The notes under the pieces were generated by a model, which did not search any database, was not told the origin of the DNA, and saw nothing but the letters and a program-made list of their open reading frames with translations. The translations under genes and the position numbers were made by a program. DNA of 64,000 bases, taken from the NCBI GenBank assembly GCA_037355855.1, contig CM074765.1, positions 1,798,001 to 1,862,000 of the forward strand, given 5' to 3'. Shown here one piece after another: positions 52,264 through 61,768 of the stretch (positions are counted from its first letter, which is position 1; each line of letters opens with the position of its first letter). Origin of the DNA: Pseudo-nitzschia pungens. Its lineage: Eukaryota > Bacillariophyta > Bacillariophyceae > Bacillariales > Bacillariaceae.

Positions 52264-52708
52264 ATGATTCACCAGCAGTATTTTGCCGGTCTTTGGCAAC
52301 TTTATGCGACGCTTATATTTCATGTGTAGAAACTCCAAATGGTTGCTTTGACAGTGAACAAATAGTGTTGTGTTCTAAAACTGGTACAGTGCGTATGTAT
52401 TCATGCATGAATGCCTCGTAAATGGTGAATAGTGCGCAACATCTCCGAGGACACTCTCTCGTTCATTAGAGCCATCATCATAGTGGCCACATCGTAGTAG
52501 GAAGGCCCTTAAAGTGCCGCACCGATGTTCTCTGACAGTCGGGATCGTTTGCAGTGCTGGCACCTGGGACCAACACGATTGCAATGGCACAAAACAACGA
52601 GAATTGTCACCACTGCATTCGAAGCAATCATTTGCGGGTAGGCAACTTCAATCCCATGCTGCGCCGTGTGAACGTGAACCGAACATCGACCGTTCGTCTC
52701 CTGTTTGT
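52264..52708. other. Convergent intergenic, no gene seen
   Basis: 3' ends of the kinase (plus) and desaturase (minus). Short overlapping frames (52375-52590, 52509-52718 minus; 52554-52832 plus) have no recognisable domain. No repeat. Confidence 0.5.
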
Positions 52709-54504
52709 CTATTTCCACTCTTGTTCATCAATGGCACCATTGGTAGACTTCCAATACGCGCTGCGACCACCGGTGCTGCCACCGCCCGTGCCAACGGTGG
52801 CAAATACCATCCGGTCCGATGGCGGTTCGTAGGATTCGGTCGGAAATTCCCGCATGGTCGTTCGTCCTACCATAATGTCGACCGTCTTGCGAAGGCGTTC
52901 CAGCACGTTTTCTTGGATGTACGGGACGCCGTGTTTTTCGCAAATGGCCTTGAGTTTGGGTGCACCCCTCTGGTATTGGAGCATGGAGAGATCCGGCCAG
53001 ACGTGGTGTTCGATCTGTTTTTTCGGCGGGATGGTGTTAGTGACGAAAAACAACGGGAACAGGTGAAGAGCAGGTAAAAACATCGAATCGTTTGCGGATC
53101 AAACGCCCAACGAAATGCAATGCATGAGAGTATCACTTACTTGGTAATTGAGAAATCCGTGCGAGAAATCTACGAGATCAGTGCCAGCGTCATAATTGGT
53201 GCTTCCAACGATTTGACGAACGTAAAAACTACCACTGTTTGGCTTCACAGAGCCATCAAAAGTGTACAAATCTTCTCCCGCTGTTTCGTTTTGTGACACA
53301 AGAAAAAAAAAGTAAGAAGATTCATCACATGTGCATTTGTGCTGATTCGATTTGATCAAAACAACATCGTGTTGGAAAAATTTTCCTTCTATCGTATTCT
53401 CGGCTTACCGTGATTGGTGACAATAGTGACAAAGGCGTGGATGTTCGTCAAGAGTTCTGCCGCTAGAAGGTTCCAAAAGGCGTGAGCAGCAACAACGGGT
53501 CCCATTCCTCCCGGAACTAGAACGTACAAGAGGGCAGGGATTGCCACGTATCGACCGAATAGCATGGGACCTAAAACCTTCAAGAAGAGCTGGTGGGGTG
53601 GAACAACTTTTCGCATAGCACGGGCTTGAATCGAGAAGGGGTCCAATAGAGATGCTACGGTGACGGCTTGTTCCCGATCGAAGTCTTGCGGGAAGACATC
53701 TTCTTCCTTTCCTTCCGACGACTTGAGCATCTCGTTGATCTTGAGTTCCTTGAAAGTGTTTGGAGCGTAATAGAACCACTTCCAAATTGGTAAGAACATG
53801 AGGACCGTAGCATACTTAAATAGCATAGGAATTCGCTTATCGTCACGGAGAAAGCCTAGATTTCGCTGAACCAGGTCGGGATCCTTGCCCTCGTTCAGAT
53901 TGTAGTGATGCAGTCGGTTGTGTTCGACATTCCAAGCCTCGGGTTGCATCCAATCCAACCAATCGACAAATCTATTTACCAGACCTAGAGCAAATCTGCG
54001 GCTTTTGTAACGCCCTGCATCAACGCGGTTGTAGCCCCCATGGCACGTGTGGTGTGCAATCATTGCCCAGCTCGAGTAGGTCCAAGTCGACAGTGCCACG
54101 ATCGTGATTGGATTTGGTGCTATCCATATGGTTGCAAGTCCTAAAATTGCGGCAATGTTTCTCCATTGGACAATCTTGTAGAGGTGGTCAACATCATCAT
54201 CTCCCGTGCTTGATCGCAGCTCCTTACCCAGCTCCGAAACATCCCTGGCAAAGGCCTTGTAGTCAAGATTTGCAATCCATGCATCCTTGGGGTCCAGTTG
54301 CGATTCTGTCAAGGGAGGGTTAACATCGTCCATCGATAAAGCATTTTTCAAAACAAAGATGTCTGTTGAAGAATCGCATGTTCGTTGTCCAGGCACAATG
54401 CGGTGAATCCCAACGGAATTTCTTGAGTTGAAATTGGTATGAAAGGAGGAAGAAGTTCCTACAAGGCAAAGTATGTTTAAGAGCACCTTTGAAACTTTTG
54501 CCAT
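52709..54504 (-). CDS. Membrane fatty acid desaturase, 3 exons
   Basis: Exons (minus) 54504-53409, 53280-53141, 53014-52709; GT-AG introns of 128 and 126 bp. Joined CDS 1542 bp, 513 aa. ATG at 54504 (MAKVSKVLLN) with a hydrophobic leader ending TSSSFHTN, so possibly plastid-targeted. The three His boxes are present: HHTCHGG (about residue 150), EHNRLHH (about 195) and, built by the exon 2-3 join, NYQ-IEHHVWPDL, the QxxHH third box of front-end (delta-5/6/8-type) desaturases. There is no cytochrome b5 domain at either end, unlike most ER front-end enzymes, so a plastid ferredoxin-linked enzyme is a possibility. Regioselectivity cannot be read from sequence. Confidence 0.85.
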
Positions 54505-55726
54505 TGTTACTGTCTTGGATGGAAAGCCTGTCAAATTATGCCAATACGAAGTGAATTGATTCTACGGTTGAGTTGCCCCGTCGTTTCATTTGCTGGTATG
54601 ATATCGTTCGTTCTGTATTGGAATTTCTCATACGTATGGAAAGGCTGTTATCGGCAGACAGTTTTGAAAAAATTCTTACCAATTTTTTGAGAGAAAAAAA
54701 TCCAGTGGTGTCAGAAACTGAGGAACTTCTTACTACTGGTAATTGCCGTTGCGTATGCTTGTACAGTTTTGTTCGAAAGCGGAGTCGTCTGAGAACAATC
54801 CCTTAAAAAGAAGGAATACGCGCGCCAAAGAGAGGGACCGTGTCATAATAAACTGGACAACGTAAAATTGTACGATTAAAAAGTTATTTTATTTATGCAT
54901 GTCTTCCAATGGTACAAAGAAGAGTAAGAACCTTACGGTTAGTATGAACGCTTTTCCATTATTTTCATTATTTTGTACTACTTCGTATCGGATTTCACCC
55001 TCGCGCATGGTAATCTTACTTTCCACCTGGATCACAGATCGGAAAACGTCATCTTCTCGATCGAACCATAATTACTTGTAAGGTTTCCAATGCAATAAAA
55101 AAATACCATGTGTTTGGAAAGATTTACCAAAAAATCAATATTTCGATTTTCTATCCATTACAGTAAACCTTACCTATTTTGAGAATTCCCGGCTTGGTAC
55201 ATTAGATTTGGACTATGAGGTCGACCGTCAATGCAATTTTGCCAATGACACCCGATTGATGCTCCAAATGGAATCGGATGACAACCAATTTACCACGTCG
55301 TGTTGATTAGATTGTGACTATTAAAATAGTCTTCTACCAATAGTTGATGTGCACCACAACAAGTCCAAATATCGTTTAAGCGACTTTAGCTCTTAGGACG
55401 AGTTGTTACTTTGTATTTGTTCATGGTACCAAAATCGCTTCCATGCAGTAAGTCTCGGGATTTCTTTCCCTGCAGGAATAGCACCCGGTCTTCTTGGTCC
55501 AATGTCAAAAACCGCACACAAAGGGACTCATTTTTGCCGCCCAAGTCATGACAACTCCAAAACGTTCGTCTTTTCTGGGGATCAGATCAAGCTTTCCAGT
55601 CTTCTTGCGAATTGGCATTGCCCAAACAACCACTTTCCGACATTCCCCACCTTCGTGGTGCTTGTCTCGAACAACGAAAGGTCCTTCCTCACCTGTATAC
55701 ACCGGTGTACTGCTATAGCAACGAAT
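54505..55726. other. Intergenic, no clear gene
   Basis: 5' side of the desaturase and 3' side of the helicase-associated repeat gene, both minus. AT-rich with many TTACG motifs. A 77-codon plus frame at 54573-54806 starts with ATG but shows no known domain. A 126-codon frame at 55403-55783 overlaps the next gene antisense. Not called. Confidence 0.5.
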
Positions 55727-57310
55727 TCATGCCTTCCGCCTACGGTCGCTCCTAGTCTCCCACACGACCCCGAGTTTCGCTAATCGTTCTTCTCGTTTGG
55801 GATTGAGTGTTTTGTTTCTCTTGAGGTGGCGCTGTCTAGTCAACCACTTTCCAAGGTTTTCACCGTCTTGTAAATATTTGTATGGTACATTGCAATGTCC
55901 GTTCGTTGTATGATAATGCTCCAACAATGAGAACATATCTTCCCATGTCGTAGTGGTCCTTGCTTTACGCATTCTCCAAGCGACCCCAATCTTCTCCATC
56001 TTTTCTACTTTGTAGGGGTCAAGCTTGCCAGTTTGCTTTGCTTGACGCTGGTTTCGTAACCAGTATCCAAGATTCCGCCCATCTTCTTTATGACGATGTG
56101 AAACATCGCAGTGCCCTTCTCTCTCTTTGTACTTCTCCAATAAGACATACATCTCGTCCCAGGCATTCACACGATCCCATGAAATACCAAGTCTCGCTAG
56201 TTGCTCCTCTCGTTTCGCACTCAGTTTTCCGGTTCTCTTTGCATGCCGTTGTATAGTCAACCACATGCCAAGATTTTCTTCGTTTACTCGATAGCTCTGT
56301 CGCACGTTGCAATTGCCGTGAAGTTGCTGGTACTGCACCAGCAACGCAAACATATCGTCCCATGTGCTCCTAGTGCGAACCCTACGTATCCTCCACAGGA
56401 CTCCGATTTCTTCCAGGCGCTTTTCTCGGAGAGGATCAAGTTTTCCGTTTTTCTTGATGAGTCGCTGTTTCTTCAACCAGCTACCAAGATTTTGACCGTC
56501 TTCTTGGTGCATATATGGAACGTTACAGTGTCCTTCTCTATCTTTGTATTGCTTTAGTATTGTGTACATCATTTCCCATTTGCCGGATAGAAGATCCCAT
56601 GCGATTCCAAGTTCCTCCAGTTCCAATTGTTTTCCGGATTCCAGTTTCCCCTTCTTTTTGCATTGGCGCTGGGTGTTGAGCCAAGTTCCTAAATTTCGAC
56701 CGTCTTCTTTGTGTGATATCGGAATATTGCAGTGCCCTTCCCGTTCCTTGTATTGTTTGAGCAATCTGAACATGTCTTCCCACTTGGATCTACAGCTCCA
56801 TACAAACCCGAGTTCATTTAGTTTCAGCTCTCGATCCAATGACAGGGACTTCTGCTTGTACAAATATCGTTGTTGGTTCACCCAATTCCAAAGTTTACGA
56901 TCGGATTCGTGATTCTGTGGGACTAGTGTAGAATTGAATTGTTTCTTGTATGAGATTAGTCTCTCGTACATTTCATACCATGTATGATGTGCTTCGGTGT
57001 CTGCTGACGTTATATCACTCTTGACGGAAGTTTCTTCACATATTAATACGGATGGTGTGTGGGCCAAAAGGCGGTTGTAATCGCACGGCAGAATCGACGA
57101 CGATGACGACAAGAATTCATCTAATCGATGATACCGAAACGGGTAATTTGGCTCACATTGGAAGCTTGTGCAAACTTTATCGATGCCGATGCCGATGCCG
57201 ATAGTGCAACGTCGCGCATTGGGAAACCCATTCGATATCCCTGTGAGAAAAAATACCAATGAGAAACCGTAGGCTAGCGGCATTCGTATTCGGTACCACC
57301 CATGTTCCAT
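55727..57310 (-). CDS. Six-repeat helicase-associated domain protein
   Basis: A 527-aa protein, ATG at 57310 (MEHGWYRIRM); the open frame above begins with TTG. Residues 5-35 form a hydrophobic leader ending ISNGFPNA, perhaps a plastid presequence. From about residue 135 there are six repeats of about 65 residues: W(E/D)DMF..L..YK.REGHCNVP..H.EDG.NLG.WL..QR..KK.GKL....(E)..L..LGI.W. This is the helicase-associated (HA) domain seen at the C-terminus of some bacterial helicases; here no helicase motor is present. Such HA-repeat proteins are common in diatom genomes but uncharacterised. It probably binds nucleic acid (inference). The first repeat is degenerate (HCN lacking). Confidence 0.85.
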   Translation of the reverse strand: MEHGWYRIRMPLAYGFSLVFFLTGISNGFPNARRCTIGIGIGIDKVCTSFQCEPNYPFRYHRLDEFLSSSSSILPCDYNRLLAHTPSVLICEETSVKSDITSADTEAHHTWYEMYERLISYKKQFNSTLVPQNHESDRKLWNWVNQQRYLYKQKSLSLDRELKLNELGFVWSCRSKWEDMFRLLKQYKEREGHCNIPISHKEDGRNLGTWLNTQRQCKKKGKLESGKQLELEELGIAWDLLSGKWEMMYTILKQYKDREGHCNVPYMHQEDGQNLGSWLKKQRLIKKNGKLDPLREKRLEEIGVLWRIRRVRTRSTWDDMFALLVQYQQLHGNCNVRQSYRVNEENLGMWLTIQRHAKRTGKLSAKREEQLARLGISWDRVNAWDEMYVLLEKYKEREGHCDVSHRHKEDGRNLGYWLRNQRQAKQTGKLDPYKVEKMEKIGVAWRMRKARTTTTWEDMFSLLEHYHTTNGHCNVPYKYLQDGENLGKWLTRQRHLKRNKTLNPKREERLAKLGVVWETRSDRRRKA

Positions 57311-58164
57311 ATTTAACGGTGGAAGTTTCTTCTTGTCCTGACAGCGAAATGCACGGGAGCCGCAGTTGTTGTGCTGCCTGCAGAGTTGTCTAATCGGCAA
57401 ATGGGTGCAACAGAAATACGTATCACGTATAATTGGATTTTGGTGAGAATGTGGATTTTTTTATTTGATTGAATGTGTGGGTGCGAAATGAATGAATGAA
57501 TCATCACTTCGTCATTACCTGCCCTTAAAAATCTGAAAAGAAAAAAGTTACGAAGTACTACGTAGGTAGGGAATAATACGAGTGACCTTGCGGTACAATA
57601 CTTGTAAGAGCGCTACGGTAGTACTCATAATCTTACTGAATATGTAACCTTACCCCAAAGTTGCGGTAAGATTACCCCCCACCTTGAACCTTTTAGTTTA
57701 CCTGTTGTCGTTATGATCGAACGTACCGGTACGTGAAATACGTACCAGTTTCGAATGCATTTTGATTGTTGTGAGATCCAAGAAATCAGAACTGTGACTA
57801 CTTCTACGAACCACTACGTAGAGTGAGTACATATGGATTTCCTTCCAGCATTAAGTTTTCGCGGCAGCGGTTCGCGAGAGGTGTTCTGAATAATGGATCT
57901 TTTCTCTTCCCCGCCTTCGCTTTCTCATGAGAATGTAACACTTCGAGAGTCCGATGACAATGTGACTCGTGCACTGAGACCTCCGAAATTTGGTAGCAGT
58001 TCGTAGAAATCGCGGTGAAGCACATTGAAAAAATTGGCTTCTTCCTTCGCAAGTAACCGGCATTTGAAAACAAGCATGGCAGGGCACAAACGAAAGAACA
58101 GTTGATCAAGTTCGGGTCACCATCCTTGCGGAGTGTGTAATGCGTCTTAGAAAGGTTTAGAATG

Positions 58165-58196
<32 letters not shown>

Positions 58197-58426
58197 AGAA
58201 GGCGAATGTTCAATGTAACATCACCATTCCAGTTTTGCTGGAACACAAGAAAGCATCATTTTCATCCGAATTATTCTTGGACCACGAATGTGATGCACAA
58301 TATTATCGCCGCGATTCGCAATAGCCGCAAATTGGACGGAAGCTTCCTGTTGCTCTCATTTTCAAGAAGATATCATATATTTTTTCTAACTTTCAACAAA
58401 ACAATTTACTTGACGACTTCGCAACC
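57311..58426. other. Divergent intergenic
   Basis: 5' side of the HA-repeat gene (minus) and of the small membrane protein (plus). Contains (CA)n at about 58164-58191. The 128-codon frame at 57804-58190 (minus) reads from Val/Cys repeats in that microsatellite and is not a convincing gene. No other feature. Confidence 0.55.
58164..58191. repeat. (CA)n microsatellite
   Basis: Perfect ACACAC run of about 14 units, upstream of the small membrane-protein gene. Confidence 0.9.
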
Positions 58427-59116
58427 ATGACAATGGAGATGCCAAAAGAGAAAAAAAAGGCCCCGGTCCTGCGAGTTATGGGCTATCCGGTTCGAGAACC
58501 AAGCCATGACGATACCGAAGCAGAAATCACAATTGTGGACGACGCCTTGATCAAGCGCTTCGAACTTTTCCGCGGTATAGTTGAGCACGAGGAAAATTTG
58601 GTGCACTACCGCATGTGTTGGATCTTGCTGGTCCAGGCAATGTTAATGGTTGCATTCATGCTGATGAGTCAAGTTCCCGATAACAATCTTGTGCGAACAA
58701 TTGCCGGTATAGGGTTGACCATCTGCGTTCTGACCCTTCAACCCATGCTGGCATCGCTCATTAACATAAATGCTCACAAACGCATATACTACCAGGGTCT
58801 GCCAGACGACAAACTGTGCCAAGAACTCCATGGCATTGATCGCGACATGAAGTGGAACTCGTCGGACGAAGAGGTATGGGTTAACAGAGGATATTCTCAC
58901 CTCTTGCCTACGTTGACCTATAGATCCTGGTATTATTGCGAGGGACAGAATTTTCCTGTTTTGGTCATTGCGTTCTCGGCACCATTTTTGCTATGGTTTA
59001 TGCAGCTAGTTGGGTGGGCTCTATTGTTCGCATACTATGAAGATTATACAGACTCGTACAAACCCCTCAATACGGGGGGAAACATCGATATGTCGGCATT
59101 GTTTGGAAATGTCTGA
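58427..59116 (+). CDS. Small multi-pass membrane protein, unknown
   Basis: A 229-aa protein, ATG at 58427. About residues 1-45 are polar and basic. Three or four hydrophobic stretches follow: WILLVQAMLMVAFMLM, TIAGIGLTICVLTLQPMLAS, then PVLVIAFSAPFLLWFMQLVG WALLFAYY near the end. The motif EHEENLVHYR before the first helix recalls a family of bacterial and algal membrane proteins, but I cannot name it. There is no signal peptide or obvious plastid motif. Single exon, intact. Function unknown. Confidence 0.7.
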   Translation: MTMEMPKEKKKAPVLRVMGYPVREPSHDDTEAEITIVDDALIKRFELFRGIVEHEENLVHYRMCWILLVQAMLMVAFMLMSQVPDNNLVRTIAGIGLTICVLTLQPMLASLININAHKRIYYQGLPDDKLCQELHGIDRDMKWNSSDEEVWVNRGYSHLLPTLTYRSWYYCEGQNFPVLVIAFSAPFLLWFMQLVGWALLFAYYEDYTDSYKPLNTGGNIDMSALFGNV

Positions 59117-59796
59117 ACGACATTATTTAAGGCTTGTTTACTACTGCCAAGCAAGCAAAGGCAGTGTAGACAGTATTTGATCAAGGAAGGAATGGTAAGG
59201 AGGATGCGGATCTGGCGAGAACAGTGGCAGGAAACCAGACCTGAAAGTAGGCGGTGGGTGAGCGAAAGGATGGGGAGGCTGGAAATGAGATGGAAGTTTC
59301 TTTCGAATGCGGTGTGCTGGTGTCGCAGCATTGAAAAGGATCGATGAAGAGGAACGATGCGGGTCGATACCGTGGAAGATTGGGTAACTGGTACATGATC
59401 GGATCACTATGTTGGCTTTGCTCACCAGGAGATGGCATTGCTGAACTAGATAGTGATCTACTGAATGTACTTGAGTTAGGAATGAGCAGTTTCTTGTTGA
59501 AATGTGAAGTTACGGTAGGACTTCGAAGAAAGTCTCCTACTGACCGAGGTTGGTATATGTTGATCATCATGCTGATGGGGGTGCTGCTGCTGGTATATTC
59601 GGCTGTTGCTGAGAACCATCACCACCAGCACAACCATTGAAGTAAAATAGTGGAAAAAATTCAAAGTTCTTTTTGCGTTGCTCGAGTCGGAATCTGCACT
59701 ACCGATTTAAAGATGTGGCGTTGCAACTGTTAGGATGTGAAATTGAAGATGATAACCAGTGTGTAGATCGAAACTGTGCTTAGGTGTTAAAACTCT

Positions 59797-59888
59797 ACTA
59801 CGGAATACCTATCAGCTGTCCCCCGGTTTCCGTAGAAATTAGTAGTTGAGGATGTAGAACTGGGGGACAGCTGATAGGAATTTTTTAG
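59797..59888. mobile_element. MITE copy 3 (92 bp, TA-flanked)
   Basis: CTACGGAATACCTATCAGCT at the left, ...GGAATTTTTTAG at the right, TA on both sides (59795-59796, 59889-59890). Very close to copy 2; it has one more C in the C run. Confidence 0.9.
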
Positions 59889-60311
59889 TAGTAAGTTAGG
59901 CATCTGGTGAACCCTTCGTACCTCCGAAAAAAAACAAATATGGTACGTACGTACTATTAGTACGACTCATGTCACTCCACACTCCACCATCGGTTCGTAT
60001 CGATACATTCGTATCGTAAGATTACGCTGGTATGAGGTTTTAGGTCCAGCTTTTCACACTGCACCACTTCACACGTTTCACACTTCTCTCTCAAAGTTAA
60101 AAAGTCTGTCTGTCATCCGACATGGGAACCCTAGTTTCAATTTCAATCACGCACCTATTCAAATTTCATGTTACAGGAACATGGTTGATTTTTAGTTTTT
60201 GAAGGAATTTTGAAATTCCCGGTCCTCCCCCACTCGCTAAAAATATGAGAATCGCGCGCCGTGCGCGATTTGAGAAATTATTTTTAAAAAATAATTTCCC
60301 GGAGTACCCAA

Positions 60312-60390
60312 ACTGGTGTCTACTGGTGTCTACTGGTGTCTACTGGTGTCGACTGGTGTCGACTGGTGTCGACTGGTGTCGACTGGTGTC
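60312..60390. repeat. 10-bp tandem repeat ACTGGTGTC[T/G]
   Basis: Eight units, the first four with TACT between and the last four with GACT. Related units recur at about 61037-61087. Confidence 0.9.
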
Positions 60391-60554
60391 ATGACGAACA
60401 TACGAATGTACGAGCAGTATGTTCGTCTATTCATATGTTGGTACAATCATTTATTCGTATGATGTTCATACGTTCGTCTATTCATACCTTGGTTTGATCG
60501 TTTATTCGTATGAGTGTATGTTCGTCTGTTCGTCTTATGTTCATCTGTTCTTCT

Positions 60555-61036
60555 GTACGATCATATGAACAGACGAACAGACGAACAAACGAACAGAAGA
60601 ACATACGAACATACGAACAGACAAGCATACGAACAGACGAACGTACCGTACGAACATACAAGTATACGAACAGACGAACGTACCAACATATAAGCAGACA
60701 GACGAGCAGACGAACAAACGAACATACAATCATACGAACAGAGACCAACATACCAGCGTTTGTACAGACGAACGTATGAGCAGACAAGCAGACGAGCAGA
60801 CGAGCAGACGATCAGACGAACATAAAATCGTACGGACAGACGAACTTACCAACGTATGAACAGATGAACGTATGAAGTATGAAGACCGGTGTTAACAGAC
60901 GAACAGACGAACATACAATCATACGAACCCAACATACCAGTGTATGAAAAGACGAACGTATGAACAGACAAACAGATGAACAAACGAACATACAATGATA
61001 CAAACAGACGAACATACCAACATATGAACATACGAA
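60555..61036. repeat. CGAACAGACGAACATA-type repeat array
   Basis: Tetramer-based repeat (GAAC, AGAC, ATAC, AAAC combinations), with the complementary strand pattern (GTTCGTCTGTTCG) just upstream at about 60400-60550. The array is imperfect. Confidence 0.85.
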
Positions 61037-61087
61037 CACTGGTGTCTACTGGTGTCTACTGGTGTCGACTGGTGTCGACTGGTGTCG
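61037..61087. repeat. 10-bp tandem repeat ACTGGTGTC, second array
   Basis: Five units in the same orientation as the array at 60312-60390. Confidence 0.9.
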
Positions 61088-61768
61088 CAGGGGGTTTCGA
61101 GAATTTAGTAATTTTTATTTTCAAATTTTCGTCGCGCGCGGAGAGATTGGATCGTGCGCGATTTTTGGGATGATCGAAGAATTTAATATCTACGAAGTAT
61201 TTTTTTTCCAAAAAATCAACCATGTTCCAGGACTAATCTTACGCAATTTCCATGCCACCGTAATATCTTCAAGTTTTTGGCATCATCTCGATCGTGTTTG
61301 GGTCTTCGAGTACTTGTACGAGCACTACCCACAGTACTTTTACGTAAGGCTTACCGGTCACTAGTAAATCATCGTGGAATTTAACTGAATCATTCCTCCC
61401 TCATGCAAAAACTCCTTCGTGTGCCGTGCAGGTTGCAAACGCGCCACCGCACGTTTCCTTGGGGAAAAACACTTCGTTTCCTCTCTCCACCAACGAAACT
61501 ATCGGTGGGTAGTACGTAGGTGACTACGGCATACCGTACGAGATACGACATAGTATACAATCTTTGAGAATCGTTTTTCTTCACGAAGAAACAAACCAAC
61601 TAACGGCAGCATTCCACTGCAGACGACTTTCCACACCTTGGTATTTTCTTTTTCCGGCACGAAGAAAATCCCAACCGGCACTAACGATCGTGCCTGTGCC
61701 ACTTAATTGGTTTCCAGAAGCCTTCCAGCAGACAAGAGGAATACAACGCATTGATCCAATAGCGCAAG

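Larger units (their letters stand above)
60175..61230. mobile_element. Foldback-like satellite element
   Basis: The outer ends carry an inverted match: GGAACATGGTTGATTTTT near 60177 and AAAAAATCAACCATGTTCC near 61210-61230. Inside are GCGC-rich patches (60253-60275 and 61131-61165, also opposed), 10-bp arrays ACTGGTGTCK at about 60312-60390 and 61037-61087 (direct), and a central part with TTCGTCTGTTCG-type 8-mers on the left and the complementary CGAACAGACGAACATA on the right. The centre would fold into a long hairpin. No target duplication clear. No coding function: the long frames are repeat artefacts. Confidence 0.65.
59117..61768. other. Intergenic, repeat-rich
   Basis: Includes MITE copy 3 (59797-59888) and a foldback-like satellite element (about 60175-61230). 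Frames at 59344-59640 (plus) and 59181-59570 (minus) overlap each other; neither has a known domain. I call no protein gene. Confidence 0.6.

Noticed and set aside
60482..61039. Frames in the satellite-like region
   Set aside because: Repeat-driven Cys/Val/Arg-rich products on both strands with no domain.
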